Origin: JAMXLO01 sp963791495
GTDB lineage: Bacteria; Pseudomonadota; Alphaproteobacteria; Acetobacterales; Acetobacteraceae
Assembly: GCA_963791495.1 (NCBI GenBank)
Contig: CAWBST010000029.1
Location: 10,289 to 74,288 of the forward strand
DNA length: 64,000 bases
Direction of reading: 5' to 3'
The notes beneath the pieces were generated by a model. It was not told the origin of the DNA. It was given only the letters and a program-made list of their open reading frames with translations, and did no database searches. Below, piece after piece: positions 28,260 to 37,486 of this stretch; the stretch's first letter is position 1, and the number at the start of each line of letters is the position of its first letter. Both the position numbers and the translations under genes were made by a program.

Positions 28260-28742
28260 CTATCTGAGTTGCGTGCTTGATCGCCGTTGCGGCGGCCCGG
28301 CATCGACCGCAACGGCCGCTGCGATCGCGACCAACGCCAGGAATGTCAGCACGGCGCTGGCAGCGTGCGAGTATTCCCATTGGCGTCGTGCAGTCTCGAA
28401 ATGGTCCGGCGTGACGGTCCAGTTGCTGCTGGCGACGTTCATCGGATAGGTGAACATCCAGAAGATGACCTGCGTGGCGACCAGGCAGACGAAGGCCGCC
28501 AGCGACAGGAGAAGGGCGACGCGCTCACTACGGCGCATTATGGCGTGCAGCAGTGTCAGCAGCATGGCGGCAAAGATCACAATGCCGAACAGGGCCCATC
28601 CGGTGTAGATCGTCTGCATGACCATGTAGTCGGTCGGCGACATCGCCATCTTGCCGGGCAGCTCGAACAGGTGCGCTCCGGTCGGCACCAGATAGAGTGC
28701 GACACTCGCGATCATCAGCACGCGCACATAAACAAGCAGCAT
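28260..28742 (-). CDS. DUF1772-type four-helix membrane protein
   Basis: 160 residues with four hydrophobic segments (about 5-25, 45-68, 78-100 and 128-148) and the DUF1772-like motif HLFELPGKMAMSPTDY near residue 24. Such proteins resemble anthrone-oxygenase-like membrane proteins, but this member's activity is unknown. It is the first gene of the leftward run with the AraC/GyrI regulator and the beta-lactamase-family gene. Confidence 0.75.
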   Translation of the reverse strand: MLLVYVRVLMIASVALYLVPTGAHLFELPGKMAMSPTDYMVMQTIYTGWALFGIVIFAAMLLTLLHAIMRRSERVALLLSLAAFVCLVATQVIFWMFTYPMNVASSNWTVTPDHFETARRQWEYSHAASAVLTFLALVAIAAAVAVDAGPPQRRSSTQLR

Positions 28743-28793
28743 CGCAGGTCTCCCCGCGTCACAACGCCGAGGGGACAGCCCGGTTCCGACTGA

Positions 28794-30068
28794 TCAGTAG
28801 ACCTCGGCGTAACGGTTGCAGAGCTCGTTCACGGCCCATTCAGCCACGTGCTTCACTTCCGAGCGCTTGTGGCGCAGATACGCCTCCAGGAATACCGGCC
28901 CGAACCAGCCCGCCACCGCCTTGCTCGCCGCCATGTTGTCGAGCGCCTGGCTGAGCGAATGCGGCAGTTCGTCAACACCGTCAGCCGATGGCGGCAAGCC
29001 GAGCTTGCGCTGCAGCCCGTCCGCGCCGGCGAAGATGACGGCGCCGAGTGCCATGTAAGGGCTGGCGGCGGCATCGCAGACGCGGAACTCGAGGTTGAAC
29101 TGCCGCGCGGTGTCGGCGGGATCGGATGACGCAAACACAGGGCAGACGCGCAGGGCCGCGCCGCGATCCTGCTGCACGATATCGATCAGTGTCGGCGCCC
29201 AGCGGTTCGGCGTGAGCCGCAGATACGAAACAGGCGAGGGCGCGGTGATCGCGCAGATCGCCGGCAGATGCTGCAGCACGCCCGCGCAGAAATGCTGCGC
29301 CGCCATGCTGAGTCCCATGGGTCCTGTCGCCGCATACGTCACGGGCGCGCCGGACGCATCCTGCAGGCTCATGTGGATGTGCACGCCGTTGCCGACGCCG
29401 GACGCTTCGGGCATCGGCGAGAACGAGGCGCGGAACCCGTGCCGATGCGCCGCACCGCGCGCCATCTCGCGGGTGATCACCGCTTGGTCTGCCGCGGTCA
29501 GTGCGGGCGCCGGCGCCACCGTCACCTCGAACTGCCGCGTGCCGTATTCGGCGAGAAACGAATCCGGTGTCACGCCGGCAGCGCGCACTGCGGCGACGAA
29601 GCTTTCGCCGAACGTTCCCTGGCGACGGAACGCGTTCAGGCTGTACGCATCGCCGTCGCGATGCTGGTTGCCGGTGTAGACGAACTCCTGCTCGAACGCG
29701 GCGACAAGGCGCAGGCCTGACGCCGCGTTCAACGCCTCGATGGCCCGGCGCAGGAATTCGCGCGGGCAGCACTCCCATGGTGTCCCGTCGGTGTTGCGAA
29801 TGTCGCCCAGGAAGAAGTGCTCCGGCGCGGAACCGTCGCCGAAATCCACCCGCACCTCGGTTGCCGGATCGGGCACGATCATCAGGTCGCCGGCAGTGCC
29901 GAACGGCGTGTCGAGGATCGGACCGAACGCGGTCTGCATCAGGTTGGAGTGGGTCCAGCCAACACCTTTGTGTCGCCGAGCGTCGATCTCGCGAGCGGGG
30001 TAACCTTTGCCACGGACGTGGCCAGCGATGTCGCAGGTACCAACGAACACCAGTTCCTCGCGCAGCAT
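28794..30068 (-). CDS. Glutamine-synthetase-family protein (GlnT/PuuA type)
   Basis: 424 residues, catalytic-domain family. The metal-binding segment FEQEFVYTG (about 126), the ammonia/metal region NGVHIHMSL (about 228), the ATP-binding NRWAPT (about 297) and EFRVCDAAASPYMALG (about 338) are present, so the enzyme is probably active. Sequences like this ligate glutamate to amines or are gamma-glutamyl-polyamine-type enzymes rather than housekeeping GlnA. The start has CAGGAGAG just upstream. It is divergent from the small lipoprotein gene at 30236. Confidence 0.87.
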   Translation of the reverse strand: MLREELVFVGTCDIAGHVRGKGYPAREIDARRHKGVGWTHSNLMQTAFGPILDTPFGTAGDLMIVPDPATEVRVDFGDGSAPEHFFLGDIRNTDGTPWECCPREFLRRAIEALNAASGLRLVAAFEQEFVYTGNQHRDGDAYSLNAFRRQGTFGESFVAAVRAAGVTPDSFLAEYGTRQFEVTVAPAPALTAADQAVITREMARGAAHRHGFRASFSPMPEASGVGNGVHIHMSLQDASGAPVTYAATGPMGLSMAAQHFCAGVLQHLPAICAITAPSPVSYLRLTPNRWAPTLIDIVQQDRGAALRVCPVFASSDPADTARQFNLEFRVCDAAASPYMALGAVIFAGADGLQRKLGLPPSADGVDELPHSLSQALDNMAASKAVAGWFGPVFLEAYLRHKRSEVKHVAEWAVNELCNRYAEVY

Positions 30069-30235
30069 GTCGCTCTCCTGTTACGTACGGGTTACATGCA
30101 GGGCGAAGCGTAGCGCGAGCGACGCATGCGTGCGAACTGCATGTTGTGCTTGCAACAAGGGCCACGGATATGCACGTTGGCCGCGAATTGGCCTGAACCG
30201 ATTCGCCCGCGTGCCACGACGTGCCGGAGAACCCC

Positions 30236-30583
30236 ATGCATATACACAAGCTTGCTCTCGTTGCCTGCTGTCTCGCGGTCGCCGGCCTGGCCGGTTGCGG
30301 GTCGGATCAGAATGCCGCACCGCCGCCGCCCATGCCCGAACCAGCACCTGTCGCGGCTGCAACTCCGCCACCACCGCCGCCCGCGCCGACAGCGAAGCCC
30401 ATGGCGCACCAGAACCGCGTGGCGACCGTGCAGACGGCGCTGAACAACAACGGCGCGCAACTCAACGTCGATGGTCACATGGGACCCAAGACAGCGGCGG
30501 CGTTGAAGGCGTTCCAGAAGCAGCACAAACTGAAGGTCACGGGCAAGGCTGACGGCGCGACGTTGAAAGCGTTGGGTGTGTAG
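30236..30583 (+). CDS. Lipoprotein with peptidoglycan-binding domain
   Basis: 115 residues. A signal with lipobox LAGC (Cys about residue 21) is followed by a Pro/Ala-rich linker and then a peptidoglycan_binding_1-type domain (about 60-115) with NVDGHMGPKTAAALKAFQ and a final KALGV. GGAGA lies 6 bases before the ATG at 30236. It would sit in the outer membrane and contact the cell wall. It is transcribed alone and ends 31 bases from the convergent pheT end. Confidence 0.85.
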   Translation: MHIHKLALVACCLAVAGLAGCGSDQNAAPPPPMPEPAPVAAATPPPPPPAPTAKPMAHQNRVATVQTALNNNGAQLNVDGHMGPKTAAALKAFQKQHKLKVTGKADGATLKALGV

Positions 30584-30613
30584 CTGCCTCTCGATGTCAC
30601 GCTGCGCCGGCCA

Positions 30614-33076
30614 TCAGCGCAGCGTGGCGCCCGTCGCCTTTGCCACCGCGGCAACCACCTTCTCACTGGCGGCCTCGATCTCGGCATCGGTCAGTGTGCG
30701 TTCACGCGGCTGGAACACGACCTCGATCGCCAGTGACTTCTTGCCGGATGGCAGGCGGTCGCCCTGATAGAGGTCGAACAGCGACACGCCGGTGATCAGC
30801 GCGCGATCGGCGCCTCGCGCGGCGCGCAGCACGGCGTCCGCTGTCACCGTACTGTCGACCAGGAACGCGAAGTCGCGGCGGATCGGCTGGAACGGTGACA
30901 GATCGGGCGCGGCCCTGCGACGACGCTTGGGTTGGCCGACCACATCGAGGTCGAGTTGGAACGCGACCACGGGTCCGACGAGATCCAATGCGGCCAGCAC
31001 GCGTGGATGCAGTTCGCCGAAGCTTCCCAGTGCGGTCTTCGGTCCCTGACGCACGGTGGCCGAGCGACCGGGGTGATAGAAGCCCGAGGCATCCTGCGTC
31101 AGCACCAGCGCATCGAGCGGCACACCGACCGCAGTCATGACGGCCCACAGATCGGCCTTTGCGTCCATCGCATCGATCGGTCGCGACGGCGCCTGCCAGT
31201 TGCGTGGCGTTACGCCGGCACGTAGACCGGCGGCGATCCAACGCTGGTTCTCCGCGGCGTCGACTGCGAACTCCGGTCCGATCTCGAACAGCGCCACATC
31301 GGGATAGCCGCGTGCCGCATTGCGTTTTGCGGCGAGTGCCAACGAAGCAATCGGCGTGGGGCGCAGTTGGTCGAGATCGGCGGCAATCGGGTTGGTCAGG
31401 CGCAGCGATTCCGGCGTTTCGCCGAACAGCGCCGCTTCGGCCTGCGCCATGAAGCTGAAGGTGACGCACTCGGTCAGGCCCTGCGCAGCGAGGGTGCGGC
31501 GAACCAGCTCTGTGCGCGCCTGCTTCGGCGTCAGCGTGGCAACAGGAACCGGTGATGCGCGTGGCAGCGAGACCGGCGGGATAGCATCGAGGCCACGCAG
31601 GCGCAGCACTTCCTCGACCAGATCGCACTCCGGTTCGATCTCGGCACAGCCCGCGGCTGCCTTCGCGGCAATGGCGGGATCGAGCGTCTCCGACTGTTCG
31701 AGCGCGATCTCCGCGGCGATGTCGTTGCGCCACGACGGCACGGCGACGGTGACGCGCGTGGCGTCGCGGCTCTGCACGGCGAAGCCCAGGCGCTGCAGCG
31801 ATGCGACCGCTTCGTCGGGCGGAATGTCCGAGCCACCAAGTCCGGCGATGCGCTCGAGGCGCAGGGTTGCGGTGCGCTGCCACGCTGGAGGAGCGCCTGC
31901 CTCGACGACTTCGCCCGGCTCGCCGCCGCAAAGTTCCAGCACCATCGCCGTGGCGGCTTCCACTGCGTCGGGCATCAGCGCGGCATCGATGCCACGCTCA
32001 AAGCGCTGGCGCGCGTCGGAAACGATCTGATGGCGGCGGCCGGTCAGTGCGACGCGGATCGGATCGAACAGCGCGCACTCAATGAAGACCGAGGTCGTGG
32101 TCCCGTCACAGCCGGTCGGCTCGCCGCCGATCACGCCCGCCATCGACTGCACGCCGGCGGCATCGGCAATCGCGCAATCCTCCGCGGCGACGGTGTAATC
32201 GCGGCCGTTGAGGGCCCGCAATGTCTCGCCACGACCGGGACGCAAGGTCAGCACATCGCCGGTGAGCTTCGCCACGTCGAACACGTGCAACGGGCGGCCG
32301 AGGTCGATGGTGAAGAAGTTGGTGATATCGACCAGAGTGTTGATCGGGCGCAGGCCAACCGACATCAGCCGGTCCTGCAGCCATTGCGGGCTGGCGTCGT
32401 TGCGCAGGTTGCGGATGGTGCGGCCGAGGATCCAGGGGCACGCCTCGGGCCAGTCGATCTGCCAGCGCGGGCCGCCGCGGAACATGGGCGCGATCTTCGG
32501 CGGCTGCCAGGATTTCAGCGTGCCGATGCCGCCGGCGACGAGATCGCGCGCGATGCCGCGCACGGCAAAGCAGTCGCCGCGGTTCGGCGTGACGCTGACA
32601 TCGATGACCGGATCGTCGAGACCGGCCCATTGCGCGTACACGGCGCCGACCGGCGCATCCTCGGGCAGATCGAGGATGCCGGCATGGTCTTCGCCGAGAC
32701 CCATCTCTCGTGCGGACAGCAGCATACCCGCGCTGCGCACGCCGCGGATCTCGCCGACCTTCAGCGTGATGCCGGTGCCGGGAATCAACGTGCCCGGCGG
32801 CGCGAACACACCCTTCATGCCGGTGCGCGCGTTCGGCGCTCCACACACCACGCGCACGGTGTCGCTGCCGGTATCGACAGTGCACACGCGAAGCCGGTCG
32901 GCGTTCGGGTGCTGCACCGCCTCGATCACGCGCGCAATGCGGAACTGGGCGAGCGCGGCGCCGCGATTCTCCACGTCCTCCAGTTCCAGGCCGATGCGGG
33001 TCAGCGTCTCGGTGATCTGGTCGAGCGTCGCGTCGGTATCGAGATGCGTTTTCAGCCACGAGAGGGAGAACTTCAT
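30614..33076 (-). CDS. pheT: Phenylalanyl-tRNA synthetase beta subunit
   Basis: 820 residues from the ATG at 33076 (MKFSLSWLKTHLD), which has GGGAGAA upstream; an in-frame extension to 33217 was rejected because it has no family resemblance. The domains are the N-terminal tRNA-binding EMAP-like domain (about 40-150, VCGAPNARTGMKG), the B3/B4 editing domain, B5, and the C-terminal FDX-ACB anticodon domain. With PheS it charges tRNA-Phe. It follows pheS by 137 bases. Confidence 0.97.
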   Translation of the reverse strand: MKFSLSWLKTHLDTDATLDQITETLTRIGLELEDVENRGAALAQFRIARVIEAVQHPNADRLRVCTVDTGSDTVRVVCGAPNARTGMKGVFAPPGTLIPGTGITLKVGEIRGVRSAGMLLSAREMGLGEDHAGILDLPEDAPVGAVYAQWAGLDDPVIDVSVTPNRGDCFAVRGIARDLVAGGIGTLKSWQPPKIAPMFRGGPRWQIDWPEACPWILGRTIRNLRNDASPQWLQDRLMSVGLRPINTLVDITNFFTIDLGRPLHVFDVAKLTGDVLTLRPGRGETLRALNGRDYTVAAEDCAIADAAGVQSMAGVIGGEPTGCDGTTTSVFIECALFDPIRVALTGRRHQIVSDARQRFERGIDAALMPDAVEAATAMVLELCGGEPGEVVEAGAPPAWQRTATLRLERIAGLGGSDIPPDEAVASLQRLGFAVQSRDATRVTVAVPSWRNDIAAEIALEQSETLDPAIAAKAAAGCAEIEPECDLVEEVLRLRGLDAIPPVSLPRASPVPVATLTPKQARTELVRRTLAAQGLTECVTFSFMAQAEAALFGETPESLRLTNPIAADLDQLRPTPIASLALAAKRNAARGYPDVALFEIGPEFAVDAAENQRWIAAGLRAGVTPRNWQAPSRPIDAMDAKADLWAVMTAVGVPLDALVLTQDASGFYHPGRSATVRQGPKTALGSFGELHPRVLAALDLVGPVVAFQLDLDVVGQPKRRRRAAPDLSPFQPIRRDFAFLVDSTVTADAVLRAARGADRALITGVSLFDLYQGDRLPSGKKSLAIEVVFQPRERTLTDAEIEAASEKVVAAVAKATGATLR

Positions 33077-33213
33077 GTCCGAGGCCCCGTACCCGTCATG
33101 GCCGACCTTGTGCCGGCCATCTGCGTCTTTGCTGGTGCGGGCATGAGAAGACGTGGATGGCCAGCGGCCAAGCCCGGCCATGACGATGGAAGCGAGTGGC
33201 GGCGCGCATTCGC

Positions 33214-34281
33214 TCACACGCCCTCATGCAGCATGGTCGGCGCGAGCGGATTGAAGCCGTAGTGACGCAGCCAGCGGATGTCTGATTCGAAGAAGGGCCG
33301 CAGGTCGGTCATGCCGTACTTCAACATGGCGATGCGCTCGACGCCCATGCCCCATGCGAAGCCCTGCCACTCGCGCGGATCGATGCCGCAATTGGCCAGT
33401 ACGCGCGGATGCACCATGCCGCTGCCGAGGATCTCCAGCCAGTCGCCGCCCTTGCCGAGTTCGCCGGTGCGGCGATTCCAGCCGATGTCCACCTCCATCG
33501 AGGGCTCGGTGAACGGGAAGTAGCTGGAGCGGAAGCGCATCGGCAGGTCGGCGATAGCGAAGAAGGTGCGCAGGAAGTCGATCAGTGCGCCCTTCAGGTG
33601 CCCGAGGGTCAGGTCGCGGTCGAGCACCAGGCCTTCGCACTGGTGGAACATTGGCGAATGCGTCGCGTCGTGGTCGGCGCGATAGGTGCGGCCGATGACG
33701 ATGACGCGGAGCGGAGGCGGACGCGTCAGCATGGTGCGGATCTGCACCGGCGAGGTCTGCGTGCGCAGCACCGGCGGCGGCTTGTTGCCCTGCGCGGGCA
33801 AGTAGAACGTGTCCTGGTCGGCGCGGGATGGGTGGTGCGCTGGAATGTTGAGCGCGGAAAAATTCATCCAGTCGGCTTCGACGTCGGGCCCCTCGGCAAT
33901 TTCGCAACCCATGGCACCGAAGATGGCAGCGATCTCCTCCATGGTGCGGCTGATCGGGTGGATCAGGCCGGTCTCACGCGGGCGTGGCGGCAGGGTGGGA
34001 TCGAGATGCTCCGCGGCGAGGCGGTTGTCGAGTTCGGCGCTTTCCAGTTCGCCGCGGCGGGCCTCGATCAGGGCGGTCAGGGTGTCCTTGAGCAGGTTCA
34101 GCGCGGCGCCGCGCTCCCGGCGCTGATCGGGCGCGGTCTTGCCCAGATCGCGCAGCAGGCCCGTGAGGCGACCGTTGCGGCCGAGAGTGGCGACGCGGAC
34201 GGCGTCCCAGGCGCGCATGTCGGATGCCGCGGCAAGGGCGGACTCGGTGTCCGATTGGAGGATTTGCAGATCGTCGGTCAT
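33214..34281 (-). CDS. pheS: Phenylalanyl-tRNA synthetase alpha subunit
   Basis: 355 residues, normal length. After an N-terminal coiled-coil (about 1-90) comes the class II catalytic core. Motif 2 is in FRSSYFPFTEPSMEVDI and motif 3 is GFAWGMGVERIAML, with HPSRADQDTFYL and the GRTYRADHDATHSP segment of the active site. It is part of the conserved leftward order rpmI-rplT-pheS-pheT. A palindromic repeat separates it from rplT. Confidence 0.98.
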   Translation of the reverse strand: MTDDLQILQSDTESALAAASDMRAWDAVRVATLGRNGRLTGLLRDLGKTAPDQRRERGAALNLLKDTLTALIEARRGELESAELDNRLAAEHLDPTLPPRPRETGLIHPISRTMEEIAAIFGAMGCEIAEGPDVEADWMNFSALNIPAHHPSRADQDTFYLPAQGNKPPPVLRTQTSPVQIRTMLTRPPPLRVIVIGRTYRADHDATHSPMFHQCEGLVLDRDLTLGHLKGALIDFLRTFFAIADLPMRFRSSYFPFTEPSMEVDIGWNRRTGELGKGGDWLEILGSGMVHPRVLANCGIDPREWQGFAWGMGVERIAMLKYGMTDLRPFFESDIRWLRHYGFNPLAPTMLHEGV

Positions 34282-34297
34282 GGCGGCCGCTACATAC

Positions 34298-34376
34298 CGT
34301 CATTCCCGCGCAAGCGGGAATCCAGGCGGGCGCGATCGGGACGCACGCCTGGATCCCCGCTTTCGCAGGGATGACG
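34298..34376. repeat. REP-like palindromic element, copy 1
   Basis: The element starts CGTCATTCCCGCGCAAGCGG and ends with its approximate inverse (...CGCAGGGATGACG), so it can form two internal hairpins and one long outer stem. A second copy with the same termini is at 42385-42464. Its place between rplT and pheS means that it would be transcribed within a housekeeping operon. Confidence 0.85.
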
Positions 34377-34378
34377 CT

Positions 34379-34732
34379 TCAGAGTGAGGACTGCACCTTC
34401 TTGACGATCTCCGCGAACGACGCGGCATCGTCATAGGCGATGGCGGCCAGTACCTTGCGGTCGATCTCGATGCCGGCCTTCTTCAGCCCATCGATGAACC
34501 GGCTGTAGGTGAGGCCGTGCTCGCGCACTGCCGCGTTGATCCGCTGGATCCATAGTCCGCGGAAGTCACGCTTCTTGTTGCGCCGGTCGCGATAGGCGTA
34601 CTGCAGCGACTTCTCCAGCCGCTGCTTCGCCGCGCGAAAGGTGGTGGAGGTGCGGCCGCGGAAGCCCTTCGACTGCTCGAGGACCTTCTTGTGCCGCGCA
34701 TGGGTGGTGGTGCCCCGCTTGACGCGTGCCAT
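34379..34732 (-). CDS. rplT: 50S ribosomal protein L20
   Basis: 117 residues with the conserved start MARVKRGTTTHARHKKVL and the central segment FRGLWIQRINAAVREHGLTY. It binds 23S rRNA early in large-subunit assembly. It is 12 bases downstream of rpmI. In many bacteria L20 represses this operon by binding its mRNA; I did not see the operator, and infC is absent immediately upstream. Confidence 0.98.
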   Translation of the reverse strand: MARVKRGTTTHARHKKVLEQSKGFRGRTSTTFRAAKQRLEKSLQYAYRDRRNKKRDFRGLWIQRINAAVREHGLTYSRFIDGLKKAGIEIDRKVLAAIAYDDAASFAEIVKKVQSSL

Positions 34733-34744
34733 GTGCCTGCTCCC

Positions 34745-34948
34745 TCAGTCCAGCCCGTATGGCGCCCAGCCCCTCACGGTGCGGGCGTCCATGACGGTGA
34801 GGGTCTGCATGCGACGGTTGCTGCGCTTGGCCTTCTGGGTGCGGGCGGAGAGGTTGTGGCGCTTCATGCCGGGGCCGGCCTTCACCTTGCCGGTCGCGGT
34901 GATCTTGAATCGCTTCTTGACCGACGACTTGGTCTTCATCTTGGGCAT
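34745..34948 (-). CDS. rpmI: 50S ribosomal protein L35
   Basis: 67 residues, standard length, beginning MPKMKTKSSVKKRFKITATG with AAGGAGACAAAA right before the ATG at 34948. A longer in-frame extension upstream was rejected. First gene of the leftward ribosomal/PheST run. Confidence 0.98.
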   Translation of the reverse strand: MPKMKTKSSVKKRFKITATGKVKAGPGMKRHNLSARTQKAKRSNRRMQTLTVMDARTVRGWAPYGLD

Positions 34949-35513
34949 TTTTGTCTCCTTCGGTTGAGGCCTGCCGGATACGCAGGCGCTCGCGGCCGGG
35001 CATGCCCATTCCAGGCCCGGGCTCGCGAGACGAGGGGCGGATGTAGCCTCGGGACGGGGAGGGTGCAAGCGGCGTGCATCTCCGGCATCTCCGGTGGCGA
35101 GCAAGGGCACATCAGGTTCAAGCTGGTCTGCGGCTACCGAGTCCCAGGGCAATAAAAGGCCAAGGACATCCCAGGATTCGCTTCCGACCTATCGTTCTCC
35201 GCAATGCCGGAGCCAAATGTATTTGGCGACGGCTAAAGCGCACGTTGATTATCCGCGCGGAGAGACGGACGAATACGCCGTTATATGTCTGCATTCGTGT
35301 TTTCAATTCCTTCCTGCAATTGAACGCAGAAAGAACCTATCGAAGCACCACAACCCAAACATTGACACTTTGCCCGTCTCGTCCGACGATTGCGTGAGAA
35401 ACCAAAGCGTCCCTCGTGTTGCCCCTCCTCCGGCAGCTGCTGAGTGAGACACGGCAAGGCGAGTATTCCCACCGCCGCCTGCTCTGCGCAGACGCACCGA
35501 CGAGGAGTCCGTA
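34949..35513. other. 565-bp gap upstream of rpmI with candidate promoter only
   Basis: No supported gene. The middle part (about 35160-35400) is clearly AT-richer than the surroundings and contains a small palindrome, CCAAAT-GT-ATTTGG, at 35213-35226. The rpmI promoter should lie within 34949-35160 on the minus strand, but I cannot place it. The infC gene often found here is absent. Confidence 0.5.
35362..35390 (+). promoter_or_regulatory. Candidate sigma-70 promoter for the 35514 gene
   Basis: A perfect -35 hexamer TTGACA at 35362-35367 is followed after 17 bases by GACGAT at 35385-35390, which is a weak -10 match. It points rightward, 124 bases before the ATG at 35514, and no other gene intervenes. 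Confidence 0.35.
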
Positions 35514-37037
35514 ATGCACGCACGCGTCCAGTATCCCGAAACGATCGAACCGCTGGTCCAGTTCATCGAGCAGACGCCACCCGCCGAAATCCTGGACCGC
35601 ACGCTGGAAAAACTGCGTGCCGGAGTCGCCCCCAAGACCATGCTGACCGCCTCGGCGCTTGCGGTGGTGCGCTCCGCCGACCTGCCGCCCGGCCATCACG
35701 GCGGCCCGCTGCATCCGCTCGCCGGCCTGCACGCGATCACCAATCTGGTCGGGCGGCTGGAAGGCGAGGACCGCTTCCTGCCCGTCCTCCAGCACGTGGC
35801 GCTGTCCAACAAGCACGTCAACGACCCGGTGACCTCGCCCTTCAGCCTGCTGGAGTTCGCCCCGCTGGATCCCACCGGCACCGACACCAGCCGGTCGGCC
35901 GATCTCGCCAATGACGGCTCGGGCGAGACCATCAGCGCAGAAGGCATCGAGGCGGCCAAGGAGGCCTTCCTGAAGGCCTGCGGCCGCGGCGAGAGCAACA
36001 AGGCCGACCACATCTTCCTGTGGCTGTGGGACCATGTCCCGGCGATCGAGGCGTTCGACCTGCTGATGAGCGTGGCGCTGCCGAAAAACACGCTCGACGA
36101 CCACTACTTCCTGTTCCCCGGCTATCTCTGGCGTGGACTGGAGACGCTCGGGACGGAGCATCTCAAGGTCCTGTTCCGCCCGGCCGTGCGCTATGTCGCG
36201 CGCTTCCCCACCCAGCGGCTGGTGCCGGAGGTCGACGCCCTGATCGAGCAGCACAACCTGCTGGGTCGCGTCCTGCGCCAGCGCTCCGGTGACGACGAGA
36301 CCGCCCGGATCGGCGAGCTCGGCGAAGCCATTCGCGGCTGCACGACCTACCCGGAGATCCCCAAGCTGATCGCCCAGGCTCTGGCCGACGGGCTGTCGCT
36401 GGAGGGTGCAGGCGAGGCGCTGTCGATCGGCGCGGCCGGCCTGTTCCTGCGCTCGCTCACCGGCAACCCGATGGACGTGCACCTGCACACCAGCGCCAAC
36501 CTGCGCCGCTACCTGCTCCGGCTCGACGGCTTCAGCATGAAGAACAAGCTGCTGACCCTGCTGCTGTGGCACACCGGCCCGGAGGTGAAGTCCACCCAGT
36601 ACCGGATGGAGCCGACCATCCAGCCGGACATGGACGCGGTCGCCGCCTTGCCGCATCGGTCGCAGGAGGACCTGCTGGAGGCGATCACCCATAGCATCTA
36701 CAACCAGCCGCCGACCGATTGGTCGAAGGTGTCCAACCTGGGGATGATGCGCGCGGTGCCGGAGGTGAAGGGGACGGTGAACCTCGCCCAGCAGTACGTG
36801 AACCTGCGCTATGACCCGCAGGTGCTGATCAACCGCCTCGCCCAGATCGTCTGCCACGACAACTTCACAGAGATGCACGCCTTCAAGCATCACCAGGCGG
36901 TCATCGAGGAGTTCCACGCCACTCGCGAGCCGTGGCGCTGGATGCACTTGGTCTGTGGCTGCCAAGCCGCGGCGGTCTCTTACGGCAAGAACATGACGGT
37001 CTACGAGGACGCACTTGAGCTGCTGCACGCCGCGTAA
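35514..37037 (+). CDS. Unknown 507-residue soluble protein rich in conserved-looking His/Cys clusters
   Basis: I do not recognise the family. The start has GAGGAG about 8 bases upstream of the ATG, a promoter candidate upstream and a terminator directly after the stop, so it is a real single-gene unit. No signal peptide or membrane helix is seen. Predicted mostly helical. His clusters: HHGGPLHPLAGLH at 61-73, HLH at 323-325, and a C-terminal set with CH at 447-448, H455, HH at 459-460, H468, H478 and CGC at 481-483. This spacing suggests a metal or haem site. Another option is a helical-bundle oxygenase-like fold; function unassigned. Confidence 0.8.
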   Translation: MHARVQYPETIEPLVQFIEQTPPAEILDRTLEKLRAGVAPKTMLTASALAVVRSADLPPGHHGGPLHPLAGLHAITNLVGRLEGEDRFLPVLQHVALSNKHVNDPVTSPFSLLEFAPLDPTGTDTSRSADLANDGSGETISAEGIEAAKEAFLKACGRGESNKADHIFLWLWDHVPAIEAFDLLMSVALPKNTLDDHYFLFPGYLWRGLETLGTEHLKVLFRPAVRYVARFPTQRLVPEVDALIEQHNLLGRVLRQRSGDDETARIGELGEAIRGCTTYPEIPKLIAQALADGLSLEGAGEALSIGAAGLFLRSLTGNPMDVHLHTSANLRRYLLRLDGFSMKNKLLTLLLWHTGPEVKSTQYRMEPTIQPDMDAVAALPHRSQEDLLEAITHSIYNQPPTDWSKVSNLGMMRAVPEVKGTVNLAQQYVNLRYDPQVLINRLAQIVCHDNFTEMHAFKHHQAVIEEFHATREPWRWMHLVCGCQAAAVSYGKNMTVYEDALELLHAA

Positions 37038-37050
37038 TTGACAATGCGAA

Positions 37051-37078
37051 CCGGGAGGCGCGGCGCCTCCCGGTTTTA
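37051..37078 (+). terminator. Intrinsic terminator after the 507-residue protein gene
   Basis: A 10-bp GC-rich stem (ACCGGGAGGC / GCCTCCCGGT) with a GCGGC loop is followed by TTTT, 14 bases after the TAA at 37037. It points rightward. Confidence 0.85.
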
Positions 37079-37093
37079 CCCTCGGGAGTGGGG

Positions 37094-37357
37094 CTAAGGG
37101 AGTGGGTTCGCCGCGGCGTTGCGATTTGCCGTTACGTCGTATGGTGGCGCAACTCGGGTCCAGATGCCGACCGACAGCCCGCCAACAATAGCCAGCGGCG
37201 TTGGATGGCGAGCTGCAACCTGCCGATCAGCGCCGACTGATCGCCCGCCAAAGGCCGAAACCTCGGCCGCCGTACCAGGACCGAGTGTCTGGGCAGATGC
37301 GGTGCTTGCCAGCAGCGCGGCAGCGACACCGAGTAGAACAACGCGCACTGTGTTCAT
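37094..37357 (-). CDS. Small secreted protein of unknown function
   Basis: 87 residues from the ATG at 37357 (MNTVRVVLLGVAAALLASTASAQ), a clear Sec signal peptide with AXA cleavage near residue 22. The mature part is about 65 residues without Cys, ending IWTRVAPPYDVTANRNAAANPLP, a pattern I associate with short uncharacterised exported proteins. A longer start at 37393 adds a charged stretch before the signal and is less likely. Confidence 0.6.
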   Translation of the reverse strand: MNTVRVVLLGVAAALLASTASAQTLGPGTAAEVSAFGGRSVGADRQVAARHPTPLAIVGGLSVGIWTRVAPPYDVTANRNAAANPLP

Positions 37358-37486
37358 CGCCGACACCTTCGCTCCGTCACGAGCAGGCATCACAGTATCG
37401 CATATTCCTTACGATATGGTGCCTACCGATCCCCGAGTTATGCCGATCGATGCCCATCCGGCAGCCCGCGCCGGGTCTGCTTGCTC

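Noticed and set aside
35094..35447. 117-codon rightward frame in the AT-richer gap upstream of the 507-residue protein
   Set aside because: No ribosome site, no family, Ser/Pro-rich random-looking composition.
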